This document shows, piece after piece, positions 36,516-44,756 of a DNA stretch of 64,000 nucleotides. The stretch's first letter is position 1. Every line of letters starts with the position of its first letter. The DNA is from Burkholderia sp. SRS-46 (GTDB taxonomy: Bacteria; Pseudomonadota; Gammaproteobacteria; Burkholderiales; Burkholderiaceae), in contig NZ_PTXL01000002.1 of assembly GCF_004343775.1 (NCBI RefSeq), forward strand, positions 1,054,001 to 1,118,000. The letters are read 5' to 3'. Made by a program: the position numbers and the translations under genes. The notes under the pieces were generated by a model. It did no database searches and had not been told where the DNA came from. It saw nothing but the letters and a program-made list of their open reading frames with translations.

Positions 36516-36995
36516 TCAGGCCGGCCTGGTGCCGCTGGTCGCGCCGGTGTCGCCCGCCGGCCGGTATCCGTCGAGCCAGCCGCGCCACAGCGCGTCGATC
36601 CCGTCGTCGAAGGCCCGCGTGCCCGATGCCGTGAAGATCAGCACGCGCCCCGCCGCCACGATGAAGGCCGCCTGCCGCTGGTACACGAGCCGCGCGCCGT
36701 TGCGGTAGCTCGCGTCGATGCGCTCGCCGGCGAGCGCGCGATCGTCCGGGCCGAGCCGCTCGGCCTGGCGTGCGATCAGCTTGTGCCCCTGCAGGCGCGA
36801 CTTGAGCAGCGCGAGCTGCCGGTCGACGTACGGCGCGAGCGTCTCGCCGTCCTTCAGCCAGTCGCGCGCGACGCTCAGGTTCGGCTGGTTCGCCGGGTCG
36901 GCCGGCACGAACACGTTGGTCGTGCGGTCCTCGAAGCCGTCTGGCAGCGCGATGCTGCCTTCGTGAATCCGGATGCGATTGTCTGGATCGTCCAT
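36516..36995 (-). CDS. DUF1795 (EagR-type) effector chaperone
   Basis: This 159-residue protein matches the DcrB/DUF1795 family: an IHEGSIALPDGFEDRTTNVF beta start, NLSVARDWLKDGETLAPYVD, and VYQRQAAFIVAAGRVLIFTASG. EagR-type members bind the N-terminal membrane helices of prePAAR-containing effectors and load them on VgrG. It sits 15 nt upstream of a Rhs gene with just such a helical prePAAR N-terminus, so the functional link is strong. Confidence 0.85.
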   Translation of the reverse strand: MDDPDNRIRIHEGSIALPDGFEDRTTNVFVPADPANQPNLSVARDWLKDGETLAPYVDRQLALLKSRLQGHKLIARQAERLGPDDRALAGERIDASYRNGARLVYQRQAAFIVAAGRVLIFTASGTRAFDDGIDALWRGWLDGYRPAGDTGATSGTRPA

Positions 36996-37058
36996 GCGGG
37001 TTATCCGACGAAGCTCAACGGATGAATCGATGCGGCCGGCTGCCTGCGGCCGCCGGGC

Positions 37059-37622
37059 TCATTCCCCCTGACGGGGCTTGAACGACACCGACGCGAGACA
37101 GCCGGGGTTGCGCTCGGTGAAACTGAACGACAGCAGCCCCCACGGCAGGCGTGCCGAATGCGTCGTGGCTTCGTCGGGCGAGCGCCCGCGCGGCACGTCG
37201 GTGATCTCGAGCGCGCCGTAGTGCCCGCGCACCGCGTCCAGCCCGACGCACGGGCCGCCGAGACGCAGCACCATGAAACCCGGGTGCGCGCCCTGCCGCT
37301 TGATGCGCAGGTCCACGTTCTCGATGATCACGCCGTCCGTCAGCTTGACGGGCGTGCCCTTGAAGAACTGGAACACGTCGTTGCCTTCGTCGTTGGTCTC
37401 CGTCAGGCGCGTCGACAGCGTGTTTTCGATCCCGGTCTTCGAGAACGGGACTTGCCGTGCCAGCGCGTCGATCGCTTGCCACAGCGTCATCTTCGGTTGC
37501 GTCATGTGTGAATCCTGTACGTTTTTTCCATCGGCCCGGCCGCATCCGGCCAGCCAGGCCGCGACGCCGAGCGTCATCAGAACCCGTCGCAAGTTACTTC
37601 TTGGGCGGGAAATTCTTGTCAT
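37059..37622 (-). CDS. Lipoprotein, likely immunity for the VgrG metallopeptidase
   Basis: This 187-residue protein has a lipoprotein signal (MTRISRPRSNLRRVLMTLG then VAAWLAGC, with the acylated Cys at residue 27). ATG 37622 lies inside the 3' end of vgrG, 29 nt before its stop, and has GGAGG 5 nt upstream; it gives the positive N-region a signal peptide needs, unlike ATG 37577. The mature part has no family I recognise. Its position directly after a VgrG with a peptidase tip, and its periplasmic location, suggest that it protects against that toxin. Confidence 0.65.
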   Translation of the reverse strand: MTRISRPRSNLRRVLMTLGVAAWLAGCGRADGKNVQDSHMTQPKMTLWQAIDALARQVPFSKTGIENTLSTRLTETNDEGNDVFQFFKGTPVKLTDGVIIENVDLRIKRQGAHPGFMVLRLGGPCVGLDAVRGHYGALEITDVPRGRSPDEATTHSARLPWGLLSFSFTERNPGCLASVSFKPRQGE

Positions 37623-40404
37623 ACCAGCCTCCGTAATACTCCGCATAGGGTTGCTTCGTGGTCGACGTGATTTCCCCCTTGCCGAATTGCGCGCCGATCG
37701 CGTGTCTCGCCGCGTCGGCGTTGCCGTCCTTCAGGAACTGGTCGTAGGCCTTGTTGTACACCGCCTGATTGGCGCTGTTGCCGGCGATGCCGATGTCCTC
37801 GCCGCCGTTGGCGAGGATTTCGCGCTGCGCCTTGATGTTGTTCAGCGTCGCCGCGCCCTCGTCCGCCAGTGTGCCATCGACGTACGCGGCCTTCGACGAA
37901 TAGTCCGGCTTGTACGCATAGGTCGCATGCCCGGCCTCGTGCGCGAGCGCCTGCGTGGTCGCCGCCGTGTTGCCCTTGAGGTTGCCGTCCAGCGTGACGG
38001 TCTGCTCCCCGCGATTCGCGAACGAGCCGCCGCCCGGCGCGCCGTACTTGAACTTCCAGCCTTCGTCCTTGAGCTTCTTCAGGTCGCCTTGCAGTCCCGG
38101 CGATTTCGCCGCGAGCTTGTCGACGCCGTCGCCCAGGCCGGTCTGCTGCGGCGCCGCGGCGGCCCCGCCTGCCGCCGCGCCTGCGCCCGCCGCGCCCGCT
38201 GCCGCATCGGCGCCCGCCGCGCCGGCCCCGCCCGGCGGCGCCGATGCGCCGCCCTGGTTCAGGTGGATGACGGGCCCGTCGATGTAGATGCCGCTCGCGT
38301 CGATGCGGATGGTGGACGCGCCGTGCCTCAGCTTGATGCTGCCCTTCGTGATCGTCACGACGCTGTCGCCGACCCGGTGCTCGATGCCGTCGCTCGCTTC
38401 ATGGCGCTGCGTGCCTGGGCCGGCCGCGTTCGCCACCGCCTGGGTGTTGATCACGTTGGCGGTCGACGAGCGCGTCAGCGCGATCGTCTCGGTCATGCTG
38501 CCCTTCGCGACGTGCTTCGTATCGTCGCCCTTCAGCACCGACACCGTCCGCGCGCCGCCTTCGACGGTATGCGATTCGTTATCCTTGACGACCGTGTTCA
38601 TGTCCTTCTGCGCGTGCATGAAGAACTCCTGCGCGCCGTTCGCATCCGAGAAGCGCAGTTCGTTCGAGCCGCCGCCCTTGTGCGTCTGGCTCTTGATCCC
38701 CATCGTCTGGCCGCCGCTGCCGTGATACGGGTTGCCCGCGTCGCCGTTGAACACGCGTCCGACGACGACCGGGTTGTCCGGATCGCCCTCGTTGAACGCG
38801 ACGATCACTTCCTGGCCGATCCGCGGAATCGCGGCGCCGCCCCAGCCCTTGCCGGCCCACGGCTGCGACACGCGCACCCACATCGAATCGGAGCCGTCGC
38901 GCTTGCCGCGGCGATCCCACGGGAAATGCAGCTTCACGCGGCTGCCGTCGGTATGGATTTCCTCGCCCTTCGGCCCGACCACCATCGCCGACTGCGTGCC
39001 GTGCATCGACGGCTTGCGCGCGCGCCGCTCCGGCCGGAACGGAATGTCGAACGGCAAGCACGTGAACGTGTTGTGATACGGCAGGTCGGCGCCCTGGCGC
39101 GTGTAGTCGTTCACCGCCTGGTGGCGCACGCGCAGGATCACGAACTCCTTGCCGTTGTACGAGGACGACGCGTGGCCGGCGAGCGTGAAGCGGCCGTTCG
39201 TCGTCATCCCGCGCGCATAGCCGGCGCCGTTGAAGCGCCGCGCCAGCGCCTCCTCGGCTTCCATCGCGTAGCGCGCATAGCGTTCGCCGTCCTCGCCGCG
39301 GTCGTACAGCGACAGATACTGATAGCGCTCGGTGGCCTGGATGTTGTCGTGCTTGAGGCTGACGGTCGGCACCTCGACATGCAACAGGCTCGACGACGGC
39401 TGGTTGTAGTTGAAGTCGCGGAACGTGATCTTGCCGACCCGGAAGCTGAACGCCTCGTCCCACCGGTCGATGCCGTTCAGTTCGCTGGCGGCGCTGTCCG
39501 CGTAGTACGAGATCGTGTCGAGATTCGGGATCGGCCGGAACAGCGCATTGCTGTCGCCGATCGCCAGCACGTGCCTGTCCTTCTCGAAGCGGAAGGTCCA
39601 CACCAGCCCTTCCTGCTCCATCAGCCGCGTGCAGAAGTGGTAGTACGACTCGTCGTACATCACGATGTATTCGAGCGGCGGCCGCGCGCTGCGAATGTCG
39701 AATTCGAAATCCGCGAACCCCATCTCCTGGAAAATCGCGCGCAGGATGTCCTGCGGCGCCAGGTTCTGGAAGATCCGGCAATCGGTCGAGCGCGTGAGGA
39801 ACCAGAACCACGGCACGACCGACATCTCGTAGCGCGTGACCGTGCCGGAGTTGCCGACCCTGCCGAACGACGCGACATAGCCGTCGAAATAGCGGCGTTC
39901 GTCGGTCTCGGTCGCCCCGGCCACGATCTTCGTCAGGCTGAAATTCTTGCCCTGCGGATCCAGCACGATCTTCACGCGCTGGCCGACGATCTGCTCCGGC
40001 CCGATATTGTTCCGGTGCGACAGCAGGTCGAGGTGAATCTCCGGCAGCTGGTTCACGTGCTCGTCGATCACGGCGGCGTTGACGAGCAGGACGTCCTGGC
40101 CGAGCGGCGTGTCGAGCGTGACGTAGCGGTTGTCCTGGGTCAGTTGCGGGCGCACGCCCGTCAGGCTGTTGAGCGCGCCGGCGATCGATTCGGGCGTCTT
40201 GCCCAGCATCGCCATGCCCGTCTGCGCAAGCTGGACTGCGCTTGCCGCGCCGCCGAGCAACCCCGCGCCCGGCATGCCGGTCAATGCGCCGAGCCGCCCC
40301 GCCATGCCGGCGATCGAGCCGAGGCTTGCGAGGCCACCCGCTGCCGCCGCCGGCCCGGCGCCGCCGGCGAGACCGTTGGCGCCCCTGTTATCCACGAAGC
40401 TCAT
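37594..40404 (-). CDS. vgrG: VgrG spike with C-terminal zinc-metallopeptidase domain
   Basis: This 936-residue protein has the gp27/gp5 VgrG core (for example KLHFPWDRRGKRDGSDSMWV and GQEVIVAFNEGDPDNPVVVG), a DUF2345-like segment, a Pro/Ala/Gly-rich linker, and a C-terminal extension with HEAGH at residues 822-826. DEGAAT follows, with Glu849 a candidate third ligand, giving a gluzincin-like HExxH...E pattern. VgrG proteins tip the type VI needle; evolved ones carry toxins, as P. aeruginosa VgrG2b does with a metallopeptidase. ATG 40404 has AGAGG upstream and is preferred over 40503. The target is probably periplasmic, judging by the lipoprotein partner. Confidence 0.88.
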   Translation of the reverse strand: MSFVDNRGANGLAGGAGPAAAAGGLASLGSIAGMAGRLGALTGMPGAGLLGGAASAVQLAQTGMAMLGKTPESIAGALNSLTGVRPQLTQDNRYVTLDTPLGQDVLLVNAAVIDEHVNQLPEIHLDLLSHRNNIGPEQIVGQRVKIVLDPQGKNFSLTKIVAGATETDERRYFDGYVASFGRVGNSGTVTRYEMSVVPWFWFLTRSTDCRIFQNLAPQDILRAIFQEMGFADFEFDIRSARPPLEYIVMYDESYYHFCTRLMEQEGLVWTFRFEKDRHVLAIGDSNALFRPIPNLDTISYYADSAASELNGIDRWDEAFSFRVGKITFRDFNYNQPSSSLLHVEVPTVSLKHDNIQATERYQYLSLYDRGEDGERYARYAMEAEEALARRFNGAGYARGMTTNGRFTLAGHASSSYNGKEFVILRVRHQAVNDYTRQGADLPYHNTFTCLPFDIPFRPERRARKPSMHGTQSAMVVGPKGEEIHTDGSRVKLHFPWDRRGKRDGSDSMWVRVSQPWAGKGWGGAAIPRIGQEVIVAFNEGDPDNPVVVGRVFNGDAGNPYHGSGGQTMGIKSQTHKGGGSNELRFSDANGAQEFFMHAQKDMNTVVKDNESHTVEGGARTVSVLKGDDTKHVAKGSMTETIALTRSSTANVINTQAVANAAGPGTQRHEASDGIEHRVGDSVVTITKGSIKLRHGASTIRIDASGIYIDGPVIHLNQGGASAPPGGAGAAGADAAAGAAGAGAAAGGAAAAPQQTGLGDGVDKLAAKSPGLQGDLKKLKDEGWKFKYGAPGGGSFANRGEQTVTLDGNLKGNTAATTQALAHEAGHATYAYKPDYSSKAAYVDGTLADEGAATLNNIKAQREILANGGEDIGIAGNSANQAVYNKAYDQFLKDGNADAARHAIGAQFGKGEITSTTKQPYAEYYGGWYDKNFPPKK

Positions 40405-40661
40405 GATTAACCTCTTTCTTATCGGGCTGGCCGATTGCCGAAAATGAGGCATACCCGTTCGAGCAGGTTCTCTCAGCTCCCTGCGCGCCGCCAAATATAG
40501 CAAACTGCCGGGGAATTCATAAGCTTTTTCAAGTATTTAGCGTTCCATTAAATCAACGTCGCGCCATTCGAAAAATGGCGCCCCGTTTCATGCATTGCAA
40601 TATCGAGACCGGGAAATAAATCCCGTTCAAAATCGGCGGGCCACGTCGGTTCAAGTCATCC
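40405..40661. other. AT-rich region between vgrG and a LysR gene, with a hairpin
   Basis: This region must contain the vgrG promoter (minus strand). An 8-bp hairpin GCGCCATT / AATGGCGC with loop CGAAA at 40561-40581 could end the LysR transcript. No gene is supported. Confidence 0.45.
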
Positions 40662-41594
40662 TTACCGAGTCATCCGGTTCCGCCGGCGCGCCCCCGCTTG
40701 CCGCATCACCTCCCCCAGCATCCCGACCACGGCATCGACCATCGGATGCCCGCGCGCGGTGCTCCACGCCATCGCGGTCGTCACCACGCTCAGGTTCTCC
40801 TTCAGCGGCCGGAACACGACGCTCTCCGGCGCGAGCTTCTTCAGCGAAGCCGGCACCAGCGCGACGCCCTGCCCGCACCCGACGAACGCAACCTGCGATG
40901 CCACCGAGCGCACCTCGTGCAGCACCCGCGGCGAGAAGCCGTTCGCGCGGCACGACGCGACGAGGCTGTCGAAATACACGGGGCTCACCTGTCGCGAGAA
41001 CATCACGAAATCCTCGTCCGCGAGCGCCGCGAGCTTGACGCGCGCGTGCGCGGCCAGCGCATGGTCGCGCGGCATCGCGACCGCGAGGCGGTCCTGCGCC
41101 ATCGGCACCGAGCGGATCGTCGCGCCGAGCGCCCCTTCCAGCCGCGCGAACGCGAGGTCGATGTCGCCGGTTTCCAGCGCCGGAATCGCGTCGGCGCTGT
41201 CGATTTCGCGCATCGCCACGGTGAGCTGCGGATAGTCGGCCTTGAGCCGTTCGATCAGCGGGGGCAGCACGTCGAGCATCGCCGACGAGATCGCGCCGAT
41301 CGTCAGTACACCGCTGTGCCCCGCGACGGCCTCGCGCACCGCGAGTTCGAGCCGTTCGAGCTGGTCCGCGAACTTGCGCACCGCCGGCAGGATCGCCGCG
41401 CCGACCGGCGTGAGCTGCGCGCCGCGCCGCGAGCGCTCGAACAGCCGCACCTTCAGCGCGGCCTCGAGCGCCTGGATCTGCTCGGTCAGCGGCGGCTGGG
41501 ACATGTCGAGGCGGCGCGCCGCGCGGCCGAAATGCTGTTCCTCGGCAACCGCGAGAAACAGCCAAAGATGTCGGATAAGCCGGAAATTGATCAT
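40662..41594 (-). CDS. LysR-family transcriptional regulator
   Basis: This 310-residue protein has HTH FLAVAEEQHFGRAARRLDMSQ and PPLTEQIQALE, typical of the CbbR/CatR-like group, and an effector domain with GQGVALVPASLKKL. It is divergent from the decayed RraA pseudogene and the aminotransferase gene, which it may once have regulated. Confidence 0.85.
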   Translation of the reverse strand: MINFRLIRHLWLFLAVAEEQHFGRAARRLDMSQPPLTEQIQALEAALKVRLFERSRRGAQLTPVGAAILPAVRKFADQLERLELAVREAVAGHSGVLTIGAISSAMLDVLPPLIERLKADYPQLTVAMREIDSADAIPALETGDIDLAFARLEGALGATIRSVPMAQDRLAVAMPRDHALAAHARVKLAALADEDFVMFSRQVSPVYFDSLVASCRANGFSPRVLHEVRSVASQVAFVGCGQGVALVPASLKKLAPESVVFRPLKENLSVVTTAMAWSTARGHPMVDAVVGMLGEVMRQAGARRRNRMTR

Positions 41595-41707
41595 GAACGC
41601 TTCGATAGGTTGGGCGTATCGATTGCTTCCGTGAATCGGAATTTACGTATCGAACTGCAGGCCCGACAGTATCGCACCGCAACCACCCCGAGCCCTTGCC
41701 ATACCAC

Positions 41708-42067
41708 CCCTCTCGCCCGTCACACGGCTCGACGGCCTCGCGGCGCTCGACACCAGCACGGTGCGACGCACTCGAATTCCCCGGCCTTCCCGGCGCGACC
41801 TTCGGCCTGCGCCCGTTGTGGCCTTGCCCGCCGATCGTCGGCCGCGCCAGCACCGTCCAGCTCGACCCGAAGACCGATCACGAACCGACCACGCACCGGA
41901 TCACCCCGGTGGCCGCGCGCGGACGGACGGACGACCGCGTGCTGGTGACCGCGGGCGATCTCGACGGGATCTCGTGCCGGGGCGACATCATCGCGCACGC
42001 GGCGCAGGTCGGGCGGATCCGCGGCTCGGTGCTCGGCTGCCGCACGCTGCGGCGGAGGGCGTCATGA
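41708..42067 (+). pseudogene. Decayed RraA-family (4-hydroxy-4-methyl-2-oxoglutarate aldolase-like) gene
   Basis: RraA-like sequence is spread over two frames. RLDGLAALDTSTV reads in one frame. After what looks like a single-base deletion near 41762, CDALEFPGLPGATFGLRPLW and later VLVTAGDLDGISCRGDIIAH continue in the next. The second half of the family, including the GACRD-type motif, is gone; the reading ends with LGCRTLRRRAS and a stop. This is a truncated and frameshifted relic next to an aminotransferase gene. Confidence 0.65.
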
Positions 42068-42101
42068 AACCGATGGGCCTGACCACCTGGAGACACCTCG
42101 C

Positions 42102-43340
42102 ATGACCCGGAGCACGCACCCGCTGAACCTCAACCTGTCCCGCGCGCAGCCATCCGCCACCTACCGGATGATGGACCGCGTCGCGGCCCGCCGCGCCAGC
42201 GGCGCGCCGGTGATCTCGCTGACCGCCGGCGAGCCGGACTTCGATACGCCCACGCACATCTGCGACGCGGCCATCGACGCGATTCGCGCGGGCCATACGC
42301 GCTATACGCCGGTTGCCGGCCTGCGCGCGCTGCGCGACGCGGTTGCCGCGAAGTTCCAGCGCGAGAACGGCCTCGAGGTCGGCTGGGCCGACACGATCGT
42401 GTGCAGCGGCGGCAAGCAGGTGATCTACAACGCGCTGGCCGCGACGCTCAACGACGGCGACGAAGTGATCGTGCCCGCGCCGTACTGGGTCAGCTATCCG
42501 GAGATGGCACGGCTGTGCGGCGCGACACCGGTCATCGTTCGTTGCGGCCACGACAGCGGCTTCAAGCTGACGCCGGCCGCGCTCGCGGACGCGATCGGGC
42601 CGCGCACGCGCTGGCTGATACTGAACTCGCCGTCGAACCCGACCGGCGCCGTGTACACCCGCGACGAACTCGCCGCGCTGGCGGCGGTGCTGCTCGCGCA
42701 TCCGCACGTGCTCGTGCTGTCGGACGACATCTACGAACACCTGATCTTCGACGGCGCGCCGTTCCATACGATCGCGCAGGTCGAGCCGCGGCTCGCGCCG
42801 CGCACGCTGACGATGAACGGCGTGTCGAAGGCCTATGCGATGACGGGCTGGCGCATCGGCTACGGCACCGGGCCGCGCTGGCTGCTGGACGCGATGATCA
42901 CGCTGCAGGGCCAGCAGACGTCGGGCGCGAGCGCGATCTCGCAGCATGCGGCGCTGGCCGCGCTGACGGGCCCGCAGGGCTTCATCCGCGAAGCGCGCGC
43001 GGTGTTCGAGCAGCGGCGCGACCGGGTGGTGGACCTGGTGAACCAGACGCCGGGCCTCGCGTGCGCGAAACCGGCCGGCGCGTTCTATGCGTTCGCGTCG
43101 TGCCGCGCGCTGCTCGGCCGCACGACGCCGGCCGGCACACGGCTCGCCGACGACGAGGCCGTGGCCGGCGCGTTGCTCGACGAAGCGGGTGTCGCGGTCG
43201 TGGCGGGCAGCGCGTTCGGGCTCGACGCGCACCTGCGCATCGCGTACGCGCTGGACGACGACGCGCTGCTCGACGCGTGCCGCGCGATCGCGCGCTTTTG
43301 CCAATCGTTGACGGGCGCATGCGACGCCGACGCCGCATGA
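42102..43340 (+). CDS. PLP-dependent class I aminotransferase
   Basis: This 412-residue enzyme has the aspartate-aminotransferase 1-beta layout: SLTAGEPDFDTP, RYTPVAGLRALRDAVA, LNSPSNPTGAVY, the PLP lysine in NGVSKAYAMTGWRIGY, and a C-terminal LRIAYA with the substrate-binding Arg. Aromatic, aspartate or arginine:pyruvate transaminases share this fold. AruH, the partner of AruI, is such an enzyme, but this gene is about 38 kb from the AruI-like gene, so a link is speculative. Confidence 0.83.
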   Translation: MTRSTHPLNLNLSRAQPSATYRMMDRVAARRASGAPVISLTAGEPDFDTPTHICDAAIDAIRAGHTRYTPVAGLRALRDAVAAKFQRENGLEVGWADTIVCSGGKQVIYNALAATLNDGDEVIVPAPYWVSYPEMARLCGATPVIVRCGHDSGFKLTPAALADAIGPRTRWLILNSPSNPTGAVYTRDELAALAAVLLAHPHVLVLSDDIYEHLIFDGAPFHTIAQVEPRLAPRTLTMNGVSKAYAMTGWRIGYGTGPRWLLDAMITLQGQQTSGASAISQHAALAALTGPQGFIREARAVFEQRRDRVVDLVNQTPGLACAKPAGAFYAFASCRALLGRTTPAGTRLADDEAVAGALLDEAGVAVVAGSAFGLDAHLRIAYALDDDALLDACRAIARFCQSLTGACDADAA

Positions 43341-43486
43341 CGTCGAGCAGGAAAGCGTGATGCTCGCCGTGCAGGGCGTCGCGCTCGCGGAGAGCGCGCA
43401 CGGCGGGCACGTTCCGATGGATGCGAACCCGGTGGAGAGGTGGACGCGATGAGGCCGTCGCGGCACGCGGCCGGCGACGCGCGCCG

Positions 43487-44113
43487 CTAGCGCGCCTTGC
43501 CCCGCGCCGGCTTCTTCGCGCCCTTCGCGCGCGGCGCTTCCTTCTCCGCCTGCGCGCCGCCGCCCATCAGATCCTCGAGCCACGACAGCGCGTCCACGTA
43601 CGACAGGAACTGCTGCAGATAGCCCGGCGACAGGTCGCGCATCAGCGACAGCGAGCGGTGCACGAGGCTGCTCGAATTGAGCGGGCCCGCATTGCGCGGT
43701 ACCTGGTCGAGCGCCTGGCGATACTGCTTCTCGGTGCGGACCTTCGACCACGTCTGCCTGAAGAACTCGATCATCGCGGGATCGATGCCGACACGGTCCG
43801 CCTGCGCATCGCGCGCGATGTGCGTGACCAGCGCCGCGAGCGCGCCGGGCGCGGGCCGGCCCGGCGGCGCATCGGTATCAGCATCGGGCGCGGCGTCGCC
43901 GTCGTTCGGCGCGGCGCGTTCGACCGTCTCGGCATAGCCGGCAAGCAGCGTCGCCAGCCGTGCGTCGAGCAGGCGCCGCGTGTCGCCGTCGTGGGCGGCC
44001 GCGCGACGCGCCAGCGCGTCCATCAGATGAAACCGCACCGGGTCCAGGCGATCCGCGCCCTGCTCGCGCCACGCGTCGAGCGTTGCGCGAGCCTGCGTCG
44101 CGTCACTGCCCAC
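43487..44113 (-). CDS. DUF2894-family protein
   Basis: This 208-residue protein starts at GTG 44113, overlapping the OmpA-like gene by 11 nt. It contains ATLDAWREQGADRLDPVRFH, EFFRQTWSKVRTEKQYRQAL and SSSLVHRSLSLMRDLSPGYL, a pattern I associate with DUF2894. It ends in a Lys/Arg/Ala-rich tail (KGAKKPARGKAR). It is the last gene of the DUF3348/DUF802/OmpA/DUF2894 block. The function is unknown. Confidence 0.75.
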   Translation of the reverse strand: MGSDATQARATLDAWREQGADRLDPVRFHLMDALARRAAAHDGDTRRLLDARLATLLAGYAETVERAAPNDGDAAPDADTDAPPGRPAPGALAALVTHIARDAQADRVGIDPAMIEFFRQTWSKVRTEKQYRQALDQVPRNAGPLNSSSLVHRSLSLMRDLSPGYLQQFLSYVDALSWLEDLMGGGAQAEKEAPRAKGAKKPARGKAR

Positions 44114-44753
44114 GCTGGCCCCCGTTCGACGCCGTGCGGCGCGGAACCGGCGCGATCTCGACGCGGCGGTTCTTCGCGCGCCCCGCATCGTCGGCGTTCG
44201 AGCTGACCGGCTGCTCCGAGCCGAACGCGGCGGCGAACACCGACGCCGGCGGCACGCCCGCATCGATGAACGCGCGCGTGACCGTCAGCGCACGCTTCGC
44301 GGACAGCTCCCAGTTGTCGGTGAACTGGCGGTTGCCGGCGTGCACCTGCTGGTCGTCGGCGAAGCCGCTGACCATCAGGATCTCGTCGCGGTTCTTCAGG
44401 TACGCGGCGAGCGGCCCGGCCAGCGTCTTCAGCAGCTCGCGGCCCTCGGGCTGCAGCTGGTCGGAGTTCAACGCGAACAGCACGTTGCCGGCGATGCCGA
44501 TGCGTCCGTTCACCAGCGTCACGCGGCCGGCCGCGAGCGGGCCGGCCAGCGCCTGTTCGAGCGACTTGCGCTGCTGCGCTTCCTGCTGGCGCTGCCGCAC
44601 CGCCTCCTCGAGCTTCGACGTCAGTTGCAGCTGCATGCCGATCACGCCGACCAGGATCAGCACGAACGCGCCGAGCAGCACCGACATCAGGTCGGCGAAC
44701 GCGGGCCAGACCGGCGCGGCCGATTCCGCGCCGCCGTCGATTTCGTCGTGCAT
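44103..44753 (-). CDS. OmpA/MotB-like peptidoglycan-binding membrane protein
   Basis: This 216-residue protein has one N-terminal membrane helix (about residues 20-42), a coiled-coil spacer and a C-terminal OmpA-like domain (NVLFALNSDQLQPEGRELL ... ELSAKRALTVTRAFIDAGV ... KNRRVEI). The layout is that of MotB and TolR-like stators. It pairs with the large MotA/ExbB-like DUF802 protein just upstream, suggesting an ion-driven or envelope-spanning complex. Confidence 0.85.
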   Translation of the reverse strand: MHDEIDGGAESAAPVWPAFADLMSVLLGAFVLILVGVIGMQLQLTSKLEEAVRQRQQEAQQRKSLEQALAGPLAAGRVTLVNGRIGIAGNVLFALNSDQLQPEGRELLKTLAGPLAAYLKNRDEILMVSGFADDQQVHAGNRQFTDNWELSAKRALTVTRAFIDAGVPPASVFAAAFGSEQPVSSNADDAGRAKNRRVEIAPVPRRTASNGGQRGQ

Positions 44754-44756
44754 GCG

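Noticed and set aside
32766..37025. A 1419-codon plus-strand frame opposite the Rhs gene
   Set aside because: It is the antisense shadow of the YD repeats; the minus strand encodes recognisable prePAAR, PAAR, Rhs core and toxin motifs.
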